In this document: in pieces, positions 1-12,144 of the stretch
Position numbering within the stretch: the stretch's first letter is position 1
Layout of the letters: each line of letters opens with the position of its first letter
NCBI RefSeq assembly: GCF_921293095.1
Contig: NC_060254.1
Location: 112,182,917 to 112,246,916 of the forward strand
Direction of reading: 5' to 3'
DNA length: 64,000 bases
Origin: Ischnura elegans
Lineage: Eukaryota > Arthropoda > Insecta > Odonata > Coenagrionidae
Program-made: the position numbers and the translations under genes
The notes under the pieces: model-generated
Databases searched by the model: none
Seen by the model: only the letters and a program-made list of their open reading frames with translations
What the model was told of the DNA's origin: nothing

Positions 1-155
1 ATTAATTTCAATGATATCCTATTTATTTATTTTTTAACTGAAAGCCTGTTTTAATATCTTTACGAAAATACATCGGCCACATGTTCGTGACGTCAAAGGT
101 GTTATCCAATCACGTGCCGGCTCAACCTACGAATCTTCGGCAGTCTCGACTCTTC

Positions 156-188
156 TCAGTTTGGTGATAGTCGTCTTGGAGTTAAGAG
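156..188 (+). promoter_or_regulatory. Possible arthropod initiator and first exon end
   Basis: A TCAGTT initiator-like motif (A at 158) is followed 27-32 bases later by AGAGGT, close to the downstream promoter element consensus. A strong splice donor (GAG|GTAAGTG, exon end 188) overlaps it. The upstream 60 bases are GC-richer than the surroundings and include an ACGTCA half-site near 90. This arrangement resembles a very short untranslated first exon. It is an inference from motif spacing only, as no coding sequence is attached. Confidence 0.3.
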
Positions 189-3100
189 GTAAGTGACCAA
201 GCCATGTTCAAGTTAACGATTCCCAGTTTCGTATTTAAGCCATTAGTTTTTTACCTATGTTTTTAAGATATCAGTGAATTTGCTGTCATTAATGCAGATT
301 TCGTGAGCTGATTGCTTTATTAAGATTTATTAAGCTTAAGAACGTTTATGACCATCAAAATTTGAGGGAAGTGTTTTCCTGATATCTTCGCCAGTAGTTT
401 GAATGCTTTTATAGTTTCTGCCAAAGGTTCGAGGATAGTGGGGATATTTTCCCAATCAGTGCCTTATTGTTAACGCTGATTCGCTTTCACGGTCCGATTG
501 CTATTGTGATACGGGATACGCCTAAATTATTATTCATTGAGTACGATGCCTAGTGATCAAGTTTCAGTAATGTTGTCTACTGTCTTACGTATGAGACAAA
601 TGGAAATTGTCCATTGCAGTGATTAAGTGGTCATATTGTGATAATTTAGTACCTAAAGTGTACTTAGTTTTATTTTATCTGGTTTGAGTATTTGTGTGTC
701 GTCGACGAAGTGCTTGAAGGTCATCTATACGTGCTTCTCGAGTAATTTCTTATGGGGTCTGAGAACAGCTAAATTATAATGATTTGTCTCCCATCGTTGG
801 TTGGAGGTGATTGTAATCGAGGTTTTACGTCGTCTTGCCGCAAAAAAATTGTACAATAATTTTAGGGGACTTAATCACCAAGATAGTTGAATATTTGTAA
901 GGCTGTGCCATTTCACAGCAGATCGGATAACCTTGTAGTTATCAGTGGCATGATATTATTCGGAGATCCTTCAAGATATATTCCTTAATATTTCGTTTTC
1001 GGAGTTGAAATAGACGCCTCTCCTTTGTTGAAGTCGGCAAGTAGTCGTAATTGCTTTACTTTATCGCAAATATTCAGGAACTTCCTCGGAATTTAACCTG
1101 CCAATACATCAATGTTTTTTCTTCGATTTTTTCTTGTCGGCCGTTATTTTACATGGCCTCAGCAATCACAAAAGGAAGGATTATTGAATAAATTAGTTTA
1201 TATACTATCATCATTCACCAACTTCGTTTCTTACCTGAAATTTTCCGTCATCGTAATAGTCGGATGGTTCTGCGATAATATTTCACTATTCAACTTTTAC
1301 GCATTTCTTGCATGATAACAGCATTATGTTAATGTGCGTCTTTCTCAGATTATTTTCAGTATATCGAGTCCATGTGAAAGTTGTGGTGTTTCTGTTATGC
1401 GAGTGATATATCTTGGAATTCTTGTACATGGGAGAGTGATACTGAGGAATGAATGGTAAGCTAATTTCAATTTTCAATATTAAAAACCATTTTATTATGT
1501 TATATGCCAAATCGTTGCCTTTTGTAATCCTTAGTCTTGACTTGAAGTAGAAGATATTTTTACGGGGTTATATACTTAACTTTGGGAACAAACAATTTTT
1601 ATATTTGCTTGTTCCGCCTTGAATTGAGTTTAAAAAAATTAAAATTCCAGGGAAAATACGGGATATAATTCGTGGAAATTAGTGCGTTTAGGTTTTTTGA
1701 TGCAATTTTAAAGATATAGGCGACGGATTTTCCTTTTCATAGTTAACTTGTTTCAAAAGTAGCTCCTATAATTTAATTGCACTTGTGTATTCGTTATGAA
1801 TATCAACGTCCTCTGAATTCGCTTGACGACTGATCTTCGGTGTATATTGGCACTTGGTGAATCAGTAGATCGGTTCCTTTAAAACATTAAGAAGTTATTC
1901 CCCGATGCTGCTTATTATCGTTTCTACAGCTTTCGACAACATTTCAACCAAATAAACTAATATTGTGTTGTAGAAGCAGACGGAAAATCTATCGAAATGA
2001 GATCCATTCTTAGCAACGTCAACAGCTTTTGATATTTTCAAATGTTAGTATTTACGGTATTGTTAAACTTATGGCAATTTCTCTTCGCGTAATCATTCAA
2101 ATCTATCGAATGCATTTTGATATGAAGTCAGTTGTGAATTCCATATATTTAAGAGATCTTTGCTCTAGGTATTTCCGTGTAACAGCTGAATAACATATCC
2201 GACTGTTTTTTAAGCTTGTAGTCACTTCATAGTAAGTTTATAGTACCTATTATTACTTTATTGTTTTACAAAGATTGTCAAAATGGAATTCTTGCGTAAC
2301 ATACTTCCAGATTTGGAGGTTTTAATGAGCATTGACTCCTCAATTAGAAAATTAAACTTAATGTTCTCAAAAATTCGGTTGAAAATACGATTAAACAATT
2401 GTAACTTGCTTGCTTACACCGTTGCTTCCTGAATATTGCTTAAGAGAGGAGTTGACAATCAGAATTATTGACGTGGTGATTGAGTGTTTTCCAAAGCTTT
2501 AGCAGTTCGAAAGACGATTTTTTTAGGTCATTATTGTTTCTAAAGTTGCCTTCGTTGGTGCAGTCGAATGCTCTTCGGCCGGTACCCTTTGAGCAGGGGC
2601 GCCTTATGTATTCCTGTGGTATTCTATCCGCTGAATTATCACGGGGGAAGGGAATGGGAGAAGGAGGGGGAGGGTATAAGTTTATTTCAAGGCCAAGAAG
2701 GGCGTGCTTTCTGGTGAAACCCCGACAACCTTTACTGTTCATATTAAAATGGAAGAATATTCTACATTCTTTAGGAGTTTTTGTAGGTGTTGCAGAATTT
2801 CTTTTCTGGAGATATTGTACCTTGTATGTAATCGTTACAGGCTTGACTTTGCGGAACTGCGCTATATCCATGATAAATATAAACTACAGATAGTAATTTA
2901 AAGACTATTATTTAAAAATCTATTGCCTAGATGGTGATTTACAGCACAGATTGACGTACTTAGGAATCACTTCCAACTTAAACACTGGATATTAAAATAC
3001 GCGTTGGAGATTGGCCACAAGAAATTTGATAGAGAGTTTAAAATATAACCTTATAAGATCATGGATTCATAATACAGTTGCATCGTCAGGTTAACTTTGT

Positions 3101-3350
3101 TATGAAACACTGATCGTGTTTTATCGAATATATAAGGGAACCGAACAACGTTTTTTTTTCATGTTCCATAATAGAAATGTTTCACAAAGTTAAGCCTGAA
3201 GTCATCACTGATAAACTCAATCAGTATTTCATTTCTGCTTCTTATAATCAAAATGAACTCCTTCATTCTACCTCTTTTAATATAATTCTTTCAATAATTA
3301 AGGTTTCTATTTTCATTATGTTACTCTTGAAAATATATCCAAAATGTACG
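189..3350. other. Noncoding stretch, probably intron or intergenic
   Basis: AT-rich DNA with no open frame that looks protein-like. Short frames on both strands around 2,440-2,890 overlap each other and lack recognisable motifs. Around 3,165-3,215 the sequence TTTCACAAAGTTAAGCCTGA resembles the tail of the Penelope-like insertion near 51,310-51,340, so a small relic of that family may lie here. Confidence 0.5.
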
Positions 3351-3358
3351 GCCCGTTC

Positions 3359-3624
3359 CAGTGGGGTAGCCAAGAATTTCGTTCGGGGGCGGGTCTAAAT
3401 CCAGGGCGGAAATAAAAAAATAATAGGATACAAGGTAGAGGGTCATAAAGTAATTTTAACACTTCTCATAATCGAAAAAACTTCATTTGTCAAAGATATC
3501 CCTTTAAAATGTTTTGACTTTTCAATATTTAGTTTTCTTTTATGATGGAGAGTAATAGCGTTTTTATCTTCCTGGGGGATTGGAGGGGTCCGGACGCCCG
3601 GAATCCCCCCTCGCTCCGCCACTG
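3359..3624. mobile_element. hAT-type MITE with 8-bp target duplication
   Basis: A 266-bp element bounded by CAGTGGGGTAGCC on the left and the complement of CAGTGGCGGAGCG on the right. The 8-bp sequence GCCCGTTC occurs immediately before (3351-3358) and immediately after (3625-3632). CAGTGG-type termini plus an 8-bp duplication are what hAT transposases leave. The inside is noncoding, so it is a nonautonomous copy. Related ends occur at 5,746, 46,201, 57,500 and 59,030. Confidence 0.8.
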
Positions 3625-4460
3625 GCCCGTTCCATAACCCACTCATCCGGGGTCAATGGAATGTCAAATGTCTTCCTTCGTAAATTCTTTGAAAAAATGC
3701 CATCATAACTGCTTGAAATATTCAACTATTCTGTAACCAACTCAATTTTTCCTAGAATATGGAAAACGCACTCGTGAGACCCGTCAACAAAGTCCGAAAG
3801 CCCTCCTCCCCTACTGATTTCCGGCCGATGTCGATTTTTTGTGCCTTACATTAAGCCTCGAGAAAATGTTTCATCCCCAAGTGACTCATTAACTGACTGA
3901 TTACTTTTTCCAATTCGTTTAGTTTTCGTTAAGGCCTTCGTCAGTGCCTGGGGCGTAATGTGCTGCTTATTTTCTATTTTTTTCCTCGAATTTTTCTTTT
4001 TCTAACATTTAAAATATGCTATGGGGTGCAGAATGGAATTTCAAAAAATATCGGCTCGGTTGTTTAACATTTAGAGGTCGCTCAAACAGTATAAATGCAA
4101 TTAAATTCAATTTTCCCAATTTTAGAGAATAACATCATTTTCTCGGGTACCGCACAACTTAAGAGCTCTGTAGGTCCAAAATTCACTCCATTTTTACGTC
4201 CGCTCAACAGTTTTCCAGGAATACATTACTTTTCCGTGAGCTGCAGCCGCGTGTCACACCCCTGACGGCGAGCTGGTCGTTCGCAGGCCGCATTCACGGT
4301 CAGCGACCGTCATTGCTTTGCTTACGCCCCTCGCGCCTTCCCTAACGAAAGTAGACGGAAGAAGGTAGGAGTCGAATAATGTTGGCGTTTGTCATACCGT
4401 GCGTTTGCTGTTGTTTATCCTTTAAAATAATTACAGCACTGTTCTTCTAACCAAATATAT
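3625..4460. other. Noncoding stretch
   Basis: No protein-like frame or RNA gene was recognised. The segment 4,240-4,370 is locally GC-rich with several CG dinucleotides. I see no further structure. Confidence 0.5.
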
Positions 4461-4754
4461 CAGGGGTCTCCAATTTACTAGGCCACGAGGGCCACATTGC
4501 AAGTTCCGAATCGCCCAGTGGGCCGGATAGTAAATTTGCCCGTGACTGAAGTATTCGATACCAGCGTCTGCTGAAGAATCCGGTGACGTATTTCTTATTT
4601 ACGAACAGTTGAAGGCAACTTTGACGGGCAGTGCAGCGCTGCAATGCTCCTAGCGGCGTCTCACAGAGTTAAACGAGCGAGAATCGCGCGCTACTTGAAA
4701 CGAGTGCGAGGGCCGGATGAAAGCCCTCCGCGGGCCGTATTTTGGAGACCCCTG
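4461..4754. mobile_element. hAT-type MITE (CAGGGGTCTCCAA termini)
   Basis: A 294-bp noncoding element with near-perfect inverted ends: CAGGGGTCTCCAA at the left and its complement TTGGAGACCCCTG at the right. The flanking 8-mers AAATATAT and CAATATAT differ at one base, consistent with a hAT target duplication that has aged. The inner GGCC/GGGCC-rich ends resemble those of Charlie-like nonautonomous elements. That family link is from memory; the inverted ends and duplication are seen directly. Confidence 0.8.
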
Positions 4755-5745
4755 CAATATATGATAAAATGAGAAATTTTCTGGTTGAAAATCCCAAAAA
4801 ATATGATGGACTGAGCACTTAAGATATGAAAACAGTTAGATACCTCTATTTACGCTTATCGAATCAATTGAAAATGCTTTTATAATCGCTTTTTTCCACT
4901 CCTCAGCGCAGTTATGAACAATCTCAGCAGTGGTATGCCCACTGGCAGCTCCGTTGAGTTATGGAATCCGTAATGTTGTTTATCTTTCATCTATCGGCCA
5001 AGAGATTTATAGAACCATTGATTGACGCAATATGCTAAATAATATTTAAGTTACTTGACTCAACGGATGAGTAAATATTTCCTTTAGTAGCAAGTAACCC
5101 CTGTTACTACAACATAGTAGAAACAAGAACCTTTGCCGCTCCTATCGCGCTAATGCCCAAGGCAACAAAAGTTAGTGCAATTTGGTGTTTAATGAGGATT
5201 TTCCTGCCAATGTATATTTTTCCTTGACGACTACATTGGTGTATCATCAATAGAATCCGTTTCAGTAACATCCTCAATGCTCAAGATTAAAATATCGTCA
5301 ATTCTTAAAAGAATAATGTATCATAAATAACAATGTCACTGCATAAAAAGGAAATTGATAGATATTTAGTTTTACAAGGCTTACTTAGTTTCCTATTTGC
5401 ACTTTAATTCAGATTTGCCGCGATACTCGTCATATCTCTCTTCCGCTCCACTTGACGCGCCGACTTCTCTGACTCCTCTCTCTCTATTAAGTGCTAGATT
5501 AAGAATCTCATTAATTGGCAAGCCGGAGGCGCGTATTAGCTGTCCCGGTAAACGAAGTCCACCCCTACCAGCAATTTTAAAACACATTTCATATTACGCG
5601 CATTTGTCTATGATGTGGGTGATTAGTTTTGTTGGGGCTAGGAAAAACTTATAATTGTATAGAAGTTTTCGGAAAGATAAAAATTTTGAAAACTCTCTCA
5701 CTATAATTGCTCTAGCTTAGCATCTTTTGAAGTAGGTACTTATAC
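4755..5745. other. Noncoding stretch
   Basis: AT-rich DNA. The overlapping frames on both strands at 5,393-5,654 show no recognisable domain and look like chance openings. Nothing else is visible. Confidence 0.5.
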
Positions 5746-6055
5746 CAGTGGCGAAGGGAGGGGGTGATTTTGGGGGATAAATCCCCCCCCCCCCCCAGAG
5801 CTCAGAGATATTTTGAAGTTTAATCCATTTTACTTAATTGGATTGATATTACCAATAGAATAGGGTGAGGATTAATAAAATATGACCCAGAAAGTTGTAA
5901 AATTCACCATTTTCAAATATTTATCATAAAATCCCGCAATTTATTAATCTTGCATCTACTGTTTATCCTGGTGGGTATTCTATACCCCCACACACCCTGG
6001 TATTAGTTGCACCTAAACCCCCACACCCCCAGCCTTAATTCTTAGCTGCGCCCCT
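5746..6055. mobile_element. hAT-type MITE
   Basis: A 310-bp element starting CAGTGGCGAAGG and ending with the complement of CAGGGGCGCAGCTAAG. The flanks ACTTATAC and AAATATAC agree at six of eight positions, as expected for an old 8-bp duplication. A run of 14 C residues lies near the left end and CCCCCACACACCC-type tracts near the right. It resembles the copy at 57,500-57,784 at both ends (GGTTTTGGGGGATAA-like next to the left end, TAGCTGCGCCC near the right). Confidence 0.7.
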
Positions 6056-7003
6056 GAAATATACTACCGGGACGTCCCGGTCGCCTCTGTATTTTCAAGA
6101 ACACTATATGCACATTAGTTTGAATAACTTCTAGAGCAATTACCGCGGCAATATCAATTAATTGATCCAATTTTTCCTTCAATTTCATATCATTCTTTAG
6201 CTGTCACGTAAGTCGTCGTCAAAAATCTTGAAATTTAACAGCTCATTGCACTGTGCCTCTTTTTTTATATATTCCGCGCATTTCTCGAGTAATTTCAATT
6301 CTCGTCATGATTGTCCGAAATGGGACGGTCCTAACCAATAGCCTCGTATTTGCACAGGGTTAAGTGATGATGACAGAACACCTGCGGCACTTCGCGAATC
6401 AAAGGCAGCTTATTTTTCGTGAAACAAACGGCTACAGTTCCTGGGACGACGATTAGGAATACTTAAATAGACTTGCGCGCGATATACGACATTGTTTTTA
6501 TCAATAGCGTTTCGACTCTGAAAATTACTCTAAGACTTTCGAAATCCGACTTCGATGGGGTTAAAGTAGGTGTAAAACACGCAAACATGGGTAAGAAGAC
6601 ATACGAATTGTTGTCTGTAAACGTCATTCTTAATGGTTCCATGTATTCTGCTTTTCGAAAGTCTCCTGATTTAATAACAAATAGGGATGGACAGATAAAG
6701 GATTTTTTTCGGATCCGGATTCGGATCGTATACTTGATTTTCGGAGCCGGATCTTTCGGATCGGATATTTTGCATTTTCATTTAAATGAATTTTCCTGCA
6801 ATTCCTGCTATTCAGCGGAGTAATTATTCAAGTTTATTCTGGAGGTATTTTATATTTTTCAATAGTTTCTCAAGATATTAGGAAATTGGTGCCAAACACA
6901 ATCACAAATAGCCAACGTCACTCATCGTCTGTGGTTAGTTTTCTGGGTTATATTTTTCGTGTTAAACATTTTCCATAGAAGTGGCTTTTGTATATGTTAG
7001 TCA
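6056..7003. other. Noncoding stretch with CGGATC-rich patch
   Basis: No gene recognised. Between about 6,706 and 6,775 the motif CGGATC and close variants recur several times (GGATCCGGATTCGGATCG and neighbours), a simple-repeat patch. A frame of 116 codons runs through it but its sequence looks repeat-derived. Confidence 0.5.
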
Positions 7004-7417
7004 GGGCCGTATTTTAAGACGTTCCTAGAGGAACGACTCTTCCCGTATGACGCGTTACTAGGGGGAAGTCAACCTCTAAGCGTTTTTTAAACGAACCTCT
7101 TCGTTTGTAGGACCAGCTCTATCTACAAGCATACCGATTGTCTCCCTACTATTTTGAGCATGGCTCAGACCATGCTACTAAATTGTAGGAACGGTTTCAA
7201 GGCCTAACATGGCGGAATGCGTTGATCACCTCCGGATTTTGGCATTTTTTTTTAGACACATGTGGCAATATGCGATCATAATGTAGTTAAAATGTCGCTT
7301 CTTTAACCGGTTGATGTTTATTTATTTCATCATATATGCCTGTTATAAGGAAACGTATAAAAAGAACGAAAAAGTGAAGTCCGTAATAGCAATGAAGTAA
7401 ACAAACATTGCATCAAC

Positions 7418-9314
7418 ATGGACGCAGCATTTGCAAGGTACGTGATGGAAGAGCCGTATATTTATGTTGGAAGAATGCACCTAAGGGATAGGCAGAATCC
7501 CATTGAGTTTTATTCAGAAGCGGAATTCCTCCAGAGGTATCGCTTCTCGAAGAGAACGGTCTCAGACGTTTTATTACCTTATGTGAGGAGTGAGCGTTTA
7601 AGCAACCGTGGTTTGCCGATTCCGGATATTTTGAAGCTGCTAATTGCCTTGAGGTTTTACGCCACCGGGTCATTCCAGGTATGTGGTATCTTTTACGTAA
7701 TATTTATAAATGTTTTTTTGTCGCGTTGATCATGTAATACATATTCAAATCCCTTTTGTAGTTAGTTTGCGGCGATCTGGCCGGGGTTACTCAGGGGACG
7801 GTGTGCAAAATTATTAAGGTATGCTTTCTCCTTAGTTTGGTACTTGTATGAGCGTAAAATTTCCATTTGTGGGGGGAGAGTTATAAGGCGTTTCATGACA
7901 AATATTTGGTAATCATTACAGAGCATCAGTAATGACCTGGTGGCAGTATTACCTCGGCACATGAAGTTTCCAAGTTCAGATGAAGATACTGCTCGATGCA
8001 AGAGATCTTTTTACGAAAAAGGTCAATTTCCTGGAGTGGTGGGTTGTATCGACTGCACCCATGTTCCGAATGTGAGTCCGGGGGGGGAGTTTGGCGAGTT
8101 GTACAGAAACCGGAAGGGGTGGTTTTCCCTAAATGTGCAGGTATGTATATTTTATTTACCAATTTATCGTCATCATGTTGCACCAAGTTGCTAGATTTCT
8201 CGATGTTACACTACTATTTATTCAAGTTTCTTCTGCACTACTATTTAGAATGCAATTTCATTGTTTTTATGTCAACAAGTGCTAAAGTGGAATCTTATAA
8301 TTTCATTTTAATTTAGGTCGTTGCCGGTCCAAGTATGGAAATAATGGATATAGTTTGCAGATGGCAAGGTTCAGCTCATGATGCTAGAATTTTCCACAAT
8401 AGTCGCCTTAAGCTGAAATTTGAGACCAATGAGGTGAAGGGCATCCTGCTAGGAGATAGTGGGTATCCTCTATTGCCATATCTTTTCACACCAGTTTTAA
8501 GACCAGTGTCTGCTTCTGAGAGGAGGTAAATAAAGAGAGAATTTGTGATTCACGTTGTAATTTTGACAAAAGTTATAGCACCTCAATGCCTTAAGTATGG
8601 TGATTTATGAAAACTAACCTTTCAGGTACAACATCTCCCACATTAGGACAAGGTGCACAGTGGAGCGTACATTTTGGGTGTGGAAACGTAGATTTCCATG
8701 CATCAGTATGAAGCTCCGCGTGAAGTTATTTACTGCACAGAAGGTCATTTTGGCTTGTGCAGTTCTTCGCAATGTGGCTATGCAGAATCATGATCCTATG
8801 CCTGATCGTATGCCAGCTATGCCCAGGTTGGAAGTCCCTGTACAAAGACTCCAACCTGTTCACGGTCGCCCAAATGCCATCCGGGCGGCATTCATAGAGA
8901 GGCATTTTGGTGAAGAGGTAATTATTTTTGGGAAAATTAATATGATATGAAAATTACCATTTCAACTCCATTTGGCTTACTTTATGTGATATCAAAGAAG
9001 GAAATGATATGCAGAAATTGAGATATGTATGACAATGGCTGGAAAGATTTCAATTTTAACTTCCATAATTTCATTTATTTTGAAAGCTCACTGATAAAAT
9101 ATGATTCGATTTGATTTAAGATTATATTCAGTGTACTCCATTGAGAATTCACCATGTTAATCTTCAGATCTAACAACAATGTACTATTGACTTAGATTAC
9201 TCATTATATGTAGCCCTGAAATTGTAAGGTACCTATGCATGTTCTAACGAAATCATACAATGTCATTTTTCTTTTAAATAGGTCAATGTTCTTGAACCTC
9301 AGAACGTGGCATAG
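7418..9314 (+). CDS. HARBI1-like: PIF/Harbinger transposase (HARBI1-like DDE nuclease), six exons
   Basis: Cuts and rejoins transposon ends in the nucleus as the catalytic subunit of Harbinger transposition. I read six exons: 7418-7678, 7762-7818, 7922-8140, 8317-8525, 8626-8917 and 9282-9314. All introns are GT-AG, the frame is kept at every junction, and the total is 356 codons plus TAG, about the normal family length. The DDE triad can be placed: D150 in GCIDCTH, D226 in LLGDSGY and E262 in CTVERTF. Between them lie YRNRKGWFSLNVQ and RWQGSAHDARIF, both family hallmarks. No internal stop or shift is visible, so the gene could be functional. The ATG at 7418 is the first in frame and precedes family-like sequence. 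Exon calls are inferred from splice consensus and reading frame. Confidence 0.9.
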
Positions 9315-9843
9315 GATTTGATTCTGCATAAACACAATGAGAAGAACTTCACGACCCCAAAAATCTTGTGTGAAGTAAATAACTTCATGTGGCATGGCAC
9401 CTTGTCCCAGGAAGCAGACCTAAGGTATAGAGGATACTTACTGACTCCAAGGATATCATTTGTCTCATTGGTCTATGCATGCCATCTTTTTTGGAAAATT
9501 TTGCATCATGAGCTTCAACTTGTCATTTGTAAACATATCCATTATTTCTATTATTGGGTAAAACATCTCTGTACAATTCGCCGAGTAGGGAGCATGGTTG
9601 CAGTGCAATCCACAACTCCAGGACTGCTTGCATTGCGCAGTATCTTATGCTGAAATTGGCAACTTCATCTCGAGGCAAATTATGGTTTGAAAATATCCGG
9701 ATGAGGCAAACCGCGGTTGCTGAGGAATTCTACTTCTGAATTAATGGGATTCTGCCAATCCCTTTTGTGTATTCTTCCAACATAAATGCACGTGTCTGCC
9801 ATCACGTACTTTCATAGTGAATTGTTCAATTGCAATGGATCTT

Positions 9844-9849
9844 AATAAA
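9844..9849 (+). terminator. Candidate polyadenylation signal of the Harbinger transposase
   Basis: AATAAA lies about 530 bases downstream of the transposase stop codon and is followed by a second overlapping AATAAA-like string. It is the first convincing signal I noticed after the gene. The assignment is positional only. Confidence 0.35.
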
Positions 9850-10690
9850 TAAATTATGTTATTCTGATTTAAAACCATGTATGTAGTTCCTTCATTTCCC
9901 TTTTTGCTCTAGGCTCCCACAAGTTTTGCATGTTCCTTGCAATGCATGAATATGGATAGCAAAATGAAGCATATGAAAAGAGCTATAATTACTTCTCATG
10001 GCTATAACCCTAATTTCAGGCCTCTATCTGCGTGGAAATTAATTTAATGTTTTATGTATTATACATACTAAAATTTATCTAGCAGGCACATCCATGGACC
10101 ATCGGACCATGTTATGCCCTTTCAATTTGTCCATTTCATATTTGTGAGGAAATACAATGTCATGGAAAAATAATCATGAACGATGAATATGAACGAGTAA
10201 GCATAGTATTTCATTAGCATTAAATTATTTTCATTCATGGGAGGTATTAAGAGAGATCGTTCACATGAAAGCAACTATATGCTAGAGTCACTATGGTTAA
10301 CCATGATGCATTAATGACTGACATGTCAACATAAATATTACTCACTCAATTTGCTAAACGAAAGTTTTTCCAATGAATAGTTTGTGTTACCTTCAGCAAC
10401 ATGTTAAAGTGATCCAAAAACTGCTTTGTATTAAACCACAAAACTACACCTTTAATGGTGACCACTCATGGTGAGAAAGGAATGCATAAAATTAAATATA
10501 ATTATTACATTACGTATTGCTTTTACCTACGTCACCGAATTACCTGAACAGATTGAAAGAAAGAGTAATTAAAGGAATGGGAAATGCAGCTAAATAACAT
10601 TATCCATGTTCAATTGAATTAAACTTTATTTAAAATTTAAAAATAAATAAATAAATACACAATAATTACAAAGGAAGGACGAAGTTGTTG
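9850..10690. other. Noncoding interior of the Harbinger element
   Basis: AT-rich DNA without a protein-like frame. It ends in a run of AAATAAATAAATAAATA at about 10,640-10,660, immediately before the decayed Myb-like copy. Confidence 0.5.
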
Positions 10691-10699
10691 GTTGACAGA

Positions 10700-11065
10700 C
10701 AAAACATATTTCTGAGAGCAAGAAGACGATGCAAAATCAAATGCAAAGAAGGCAAAATTGCTGGTTGGATGTGCAGAATTACATGAGGAAGAGTTGGGAT
10801 ATGGCTAATGAAAGGCAGGAGTCAAGCAGGATGGAAAATAGTCATGCAGGTGCAGAGGATCTCTTTCCAGTTACAAAAAGGGCACCATCACCAGGGGAAA
10901 TGGTCCATGAGAAGGCATGGAAGCAGGCGGGAGTAATGGCATCTTAAATGACACAGACGCATCCAGCAGTCCGGGAGAGAGAAGCAGGAACAGGAAGCAC
11001 ACCAACGCCAAGATAGAGGAGGAATTCATAGAGGTGTATCTGAAAGCTTACAAAGAAGTTGGCAT
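10700..11065 (+). pseudogene. Decayed intronless copy of the Myb/SANT partner gene
   Basis: The frame 10,729-10,947 reads CWLDVQNYMRKSWDMANERQES. This matches, in the same order, AKAWLDVQEE and RKSWDN of the intact partner gene at 12-14 kb, where the two motifs sit in different exons. The copy joins them without the intron, as expected of a copy made from spliced RNA or of a gene that never had it. Downstream the similarity breaks up with stops, and the start of the SANT domain is missing. It lies on the opposite strand from the intact gene. I judge it nonfunctional. Confidence 0.5.
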
Positions 11066-12144
11066 ATAAGCATATGATGCATACAAACTCCACACAACAA
11101 TACAGATGTAATTTGGCCCCTCAAATCATGCATTACAACTTCATATCAATATGCAAATACAATGGTCATTCACATGCTTTTATTTACAATCATTCATTTA
11201 AGGGAGCATTGCATGGATTAAATGTTATCATGCTGGGTTTCATAACTGCAAGACTTCATACAATGAAAAGTTGGCTATGCATTTGAAAGTTTGAGTTCCC
11301 ACAACTAATATGCCAATTCTGCAGAAAACTGAAACATGCATCAAACTTAACATACATATATTTTGTTTTCATTATCCCTAAAATTGGCTGATTTTAATGA
11401 ATGTACTTTCCTGAATAGCCATTGAATTAGAATCATAAGCAAATAACTTTACAGATAACAAGATAATGGAGAATTTTAACAAGAAAGACGCTGGCAACAC
11501 CTTTACCTAGGTGAAAGAACGCACATTATAGGGATAATGAGTAACCAAGTAATGAATCCAGTAAGAAATAACTTTTTTATTTTCCAGTATTTTAAAGTTA
11601 TTGAAAAATAAAGACATGCCAGTCCTATAATTAAAAGCTATTAAGAGAAAATAGAGAAATCAAAAAATAAAAAAGATGTGTGACCATGACATGCATTATT
11701 CAAGAACCAATGAGAAAGTACCTTAAGCTTCATTGTCAATTCCTGTCAATACACACTTCAGTGAAATTTTAAATAAAACCAAATTAAAGGAAGTACTTCA
11801 TACCTTAATGAATTTAATCTTTTAATGGGGGATAATAAAAAACTTCAATAACGGGCAAATGGAATGAGTGGAAACAGAAATGTGTTCATGAAGAACTGGA
11901 GGTATTCCCTCCAAAAGCAGTCTGCCACTGGTAGAGATATTATTTCATGCTGTAGATGTTTCATTTATCACTATTCCAAGCACATCATCAAACAACAAGA
12001 TAAAGAACAATGGAATGTCCTAGAAATTAAAAGGAATGCTTTGCTTATTGTAAGTTAGCTATTTGCAGAAATGTTATTCATCAAGAGGTGTATTAAAAAT
12101 TTTGGAATGAACACTGATGCATTATGAACTCACAATAGGAATGA
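11066..12144. other. Noncoding interior of the Harbinger element
   Basis: AT-rich, with a few frames under 80 codons and no recognisable protein. It probably contains the 3' end of the Myb/SANT partner gene, but I could not identify a polyadenylation signal with confidence. Confidence 0.45.

Noticed and set aside
2440-2893. Overlapping frames of about 140 codons on both strands
   Set aside because: Low-complexity Gly/Pro stretches, no motif, and no supporting signals.
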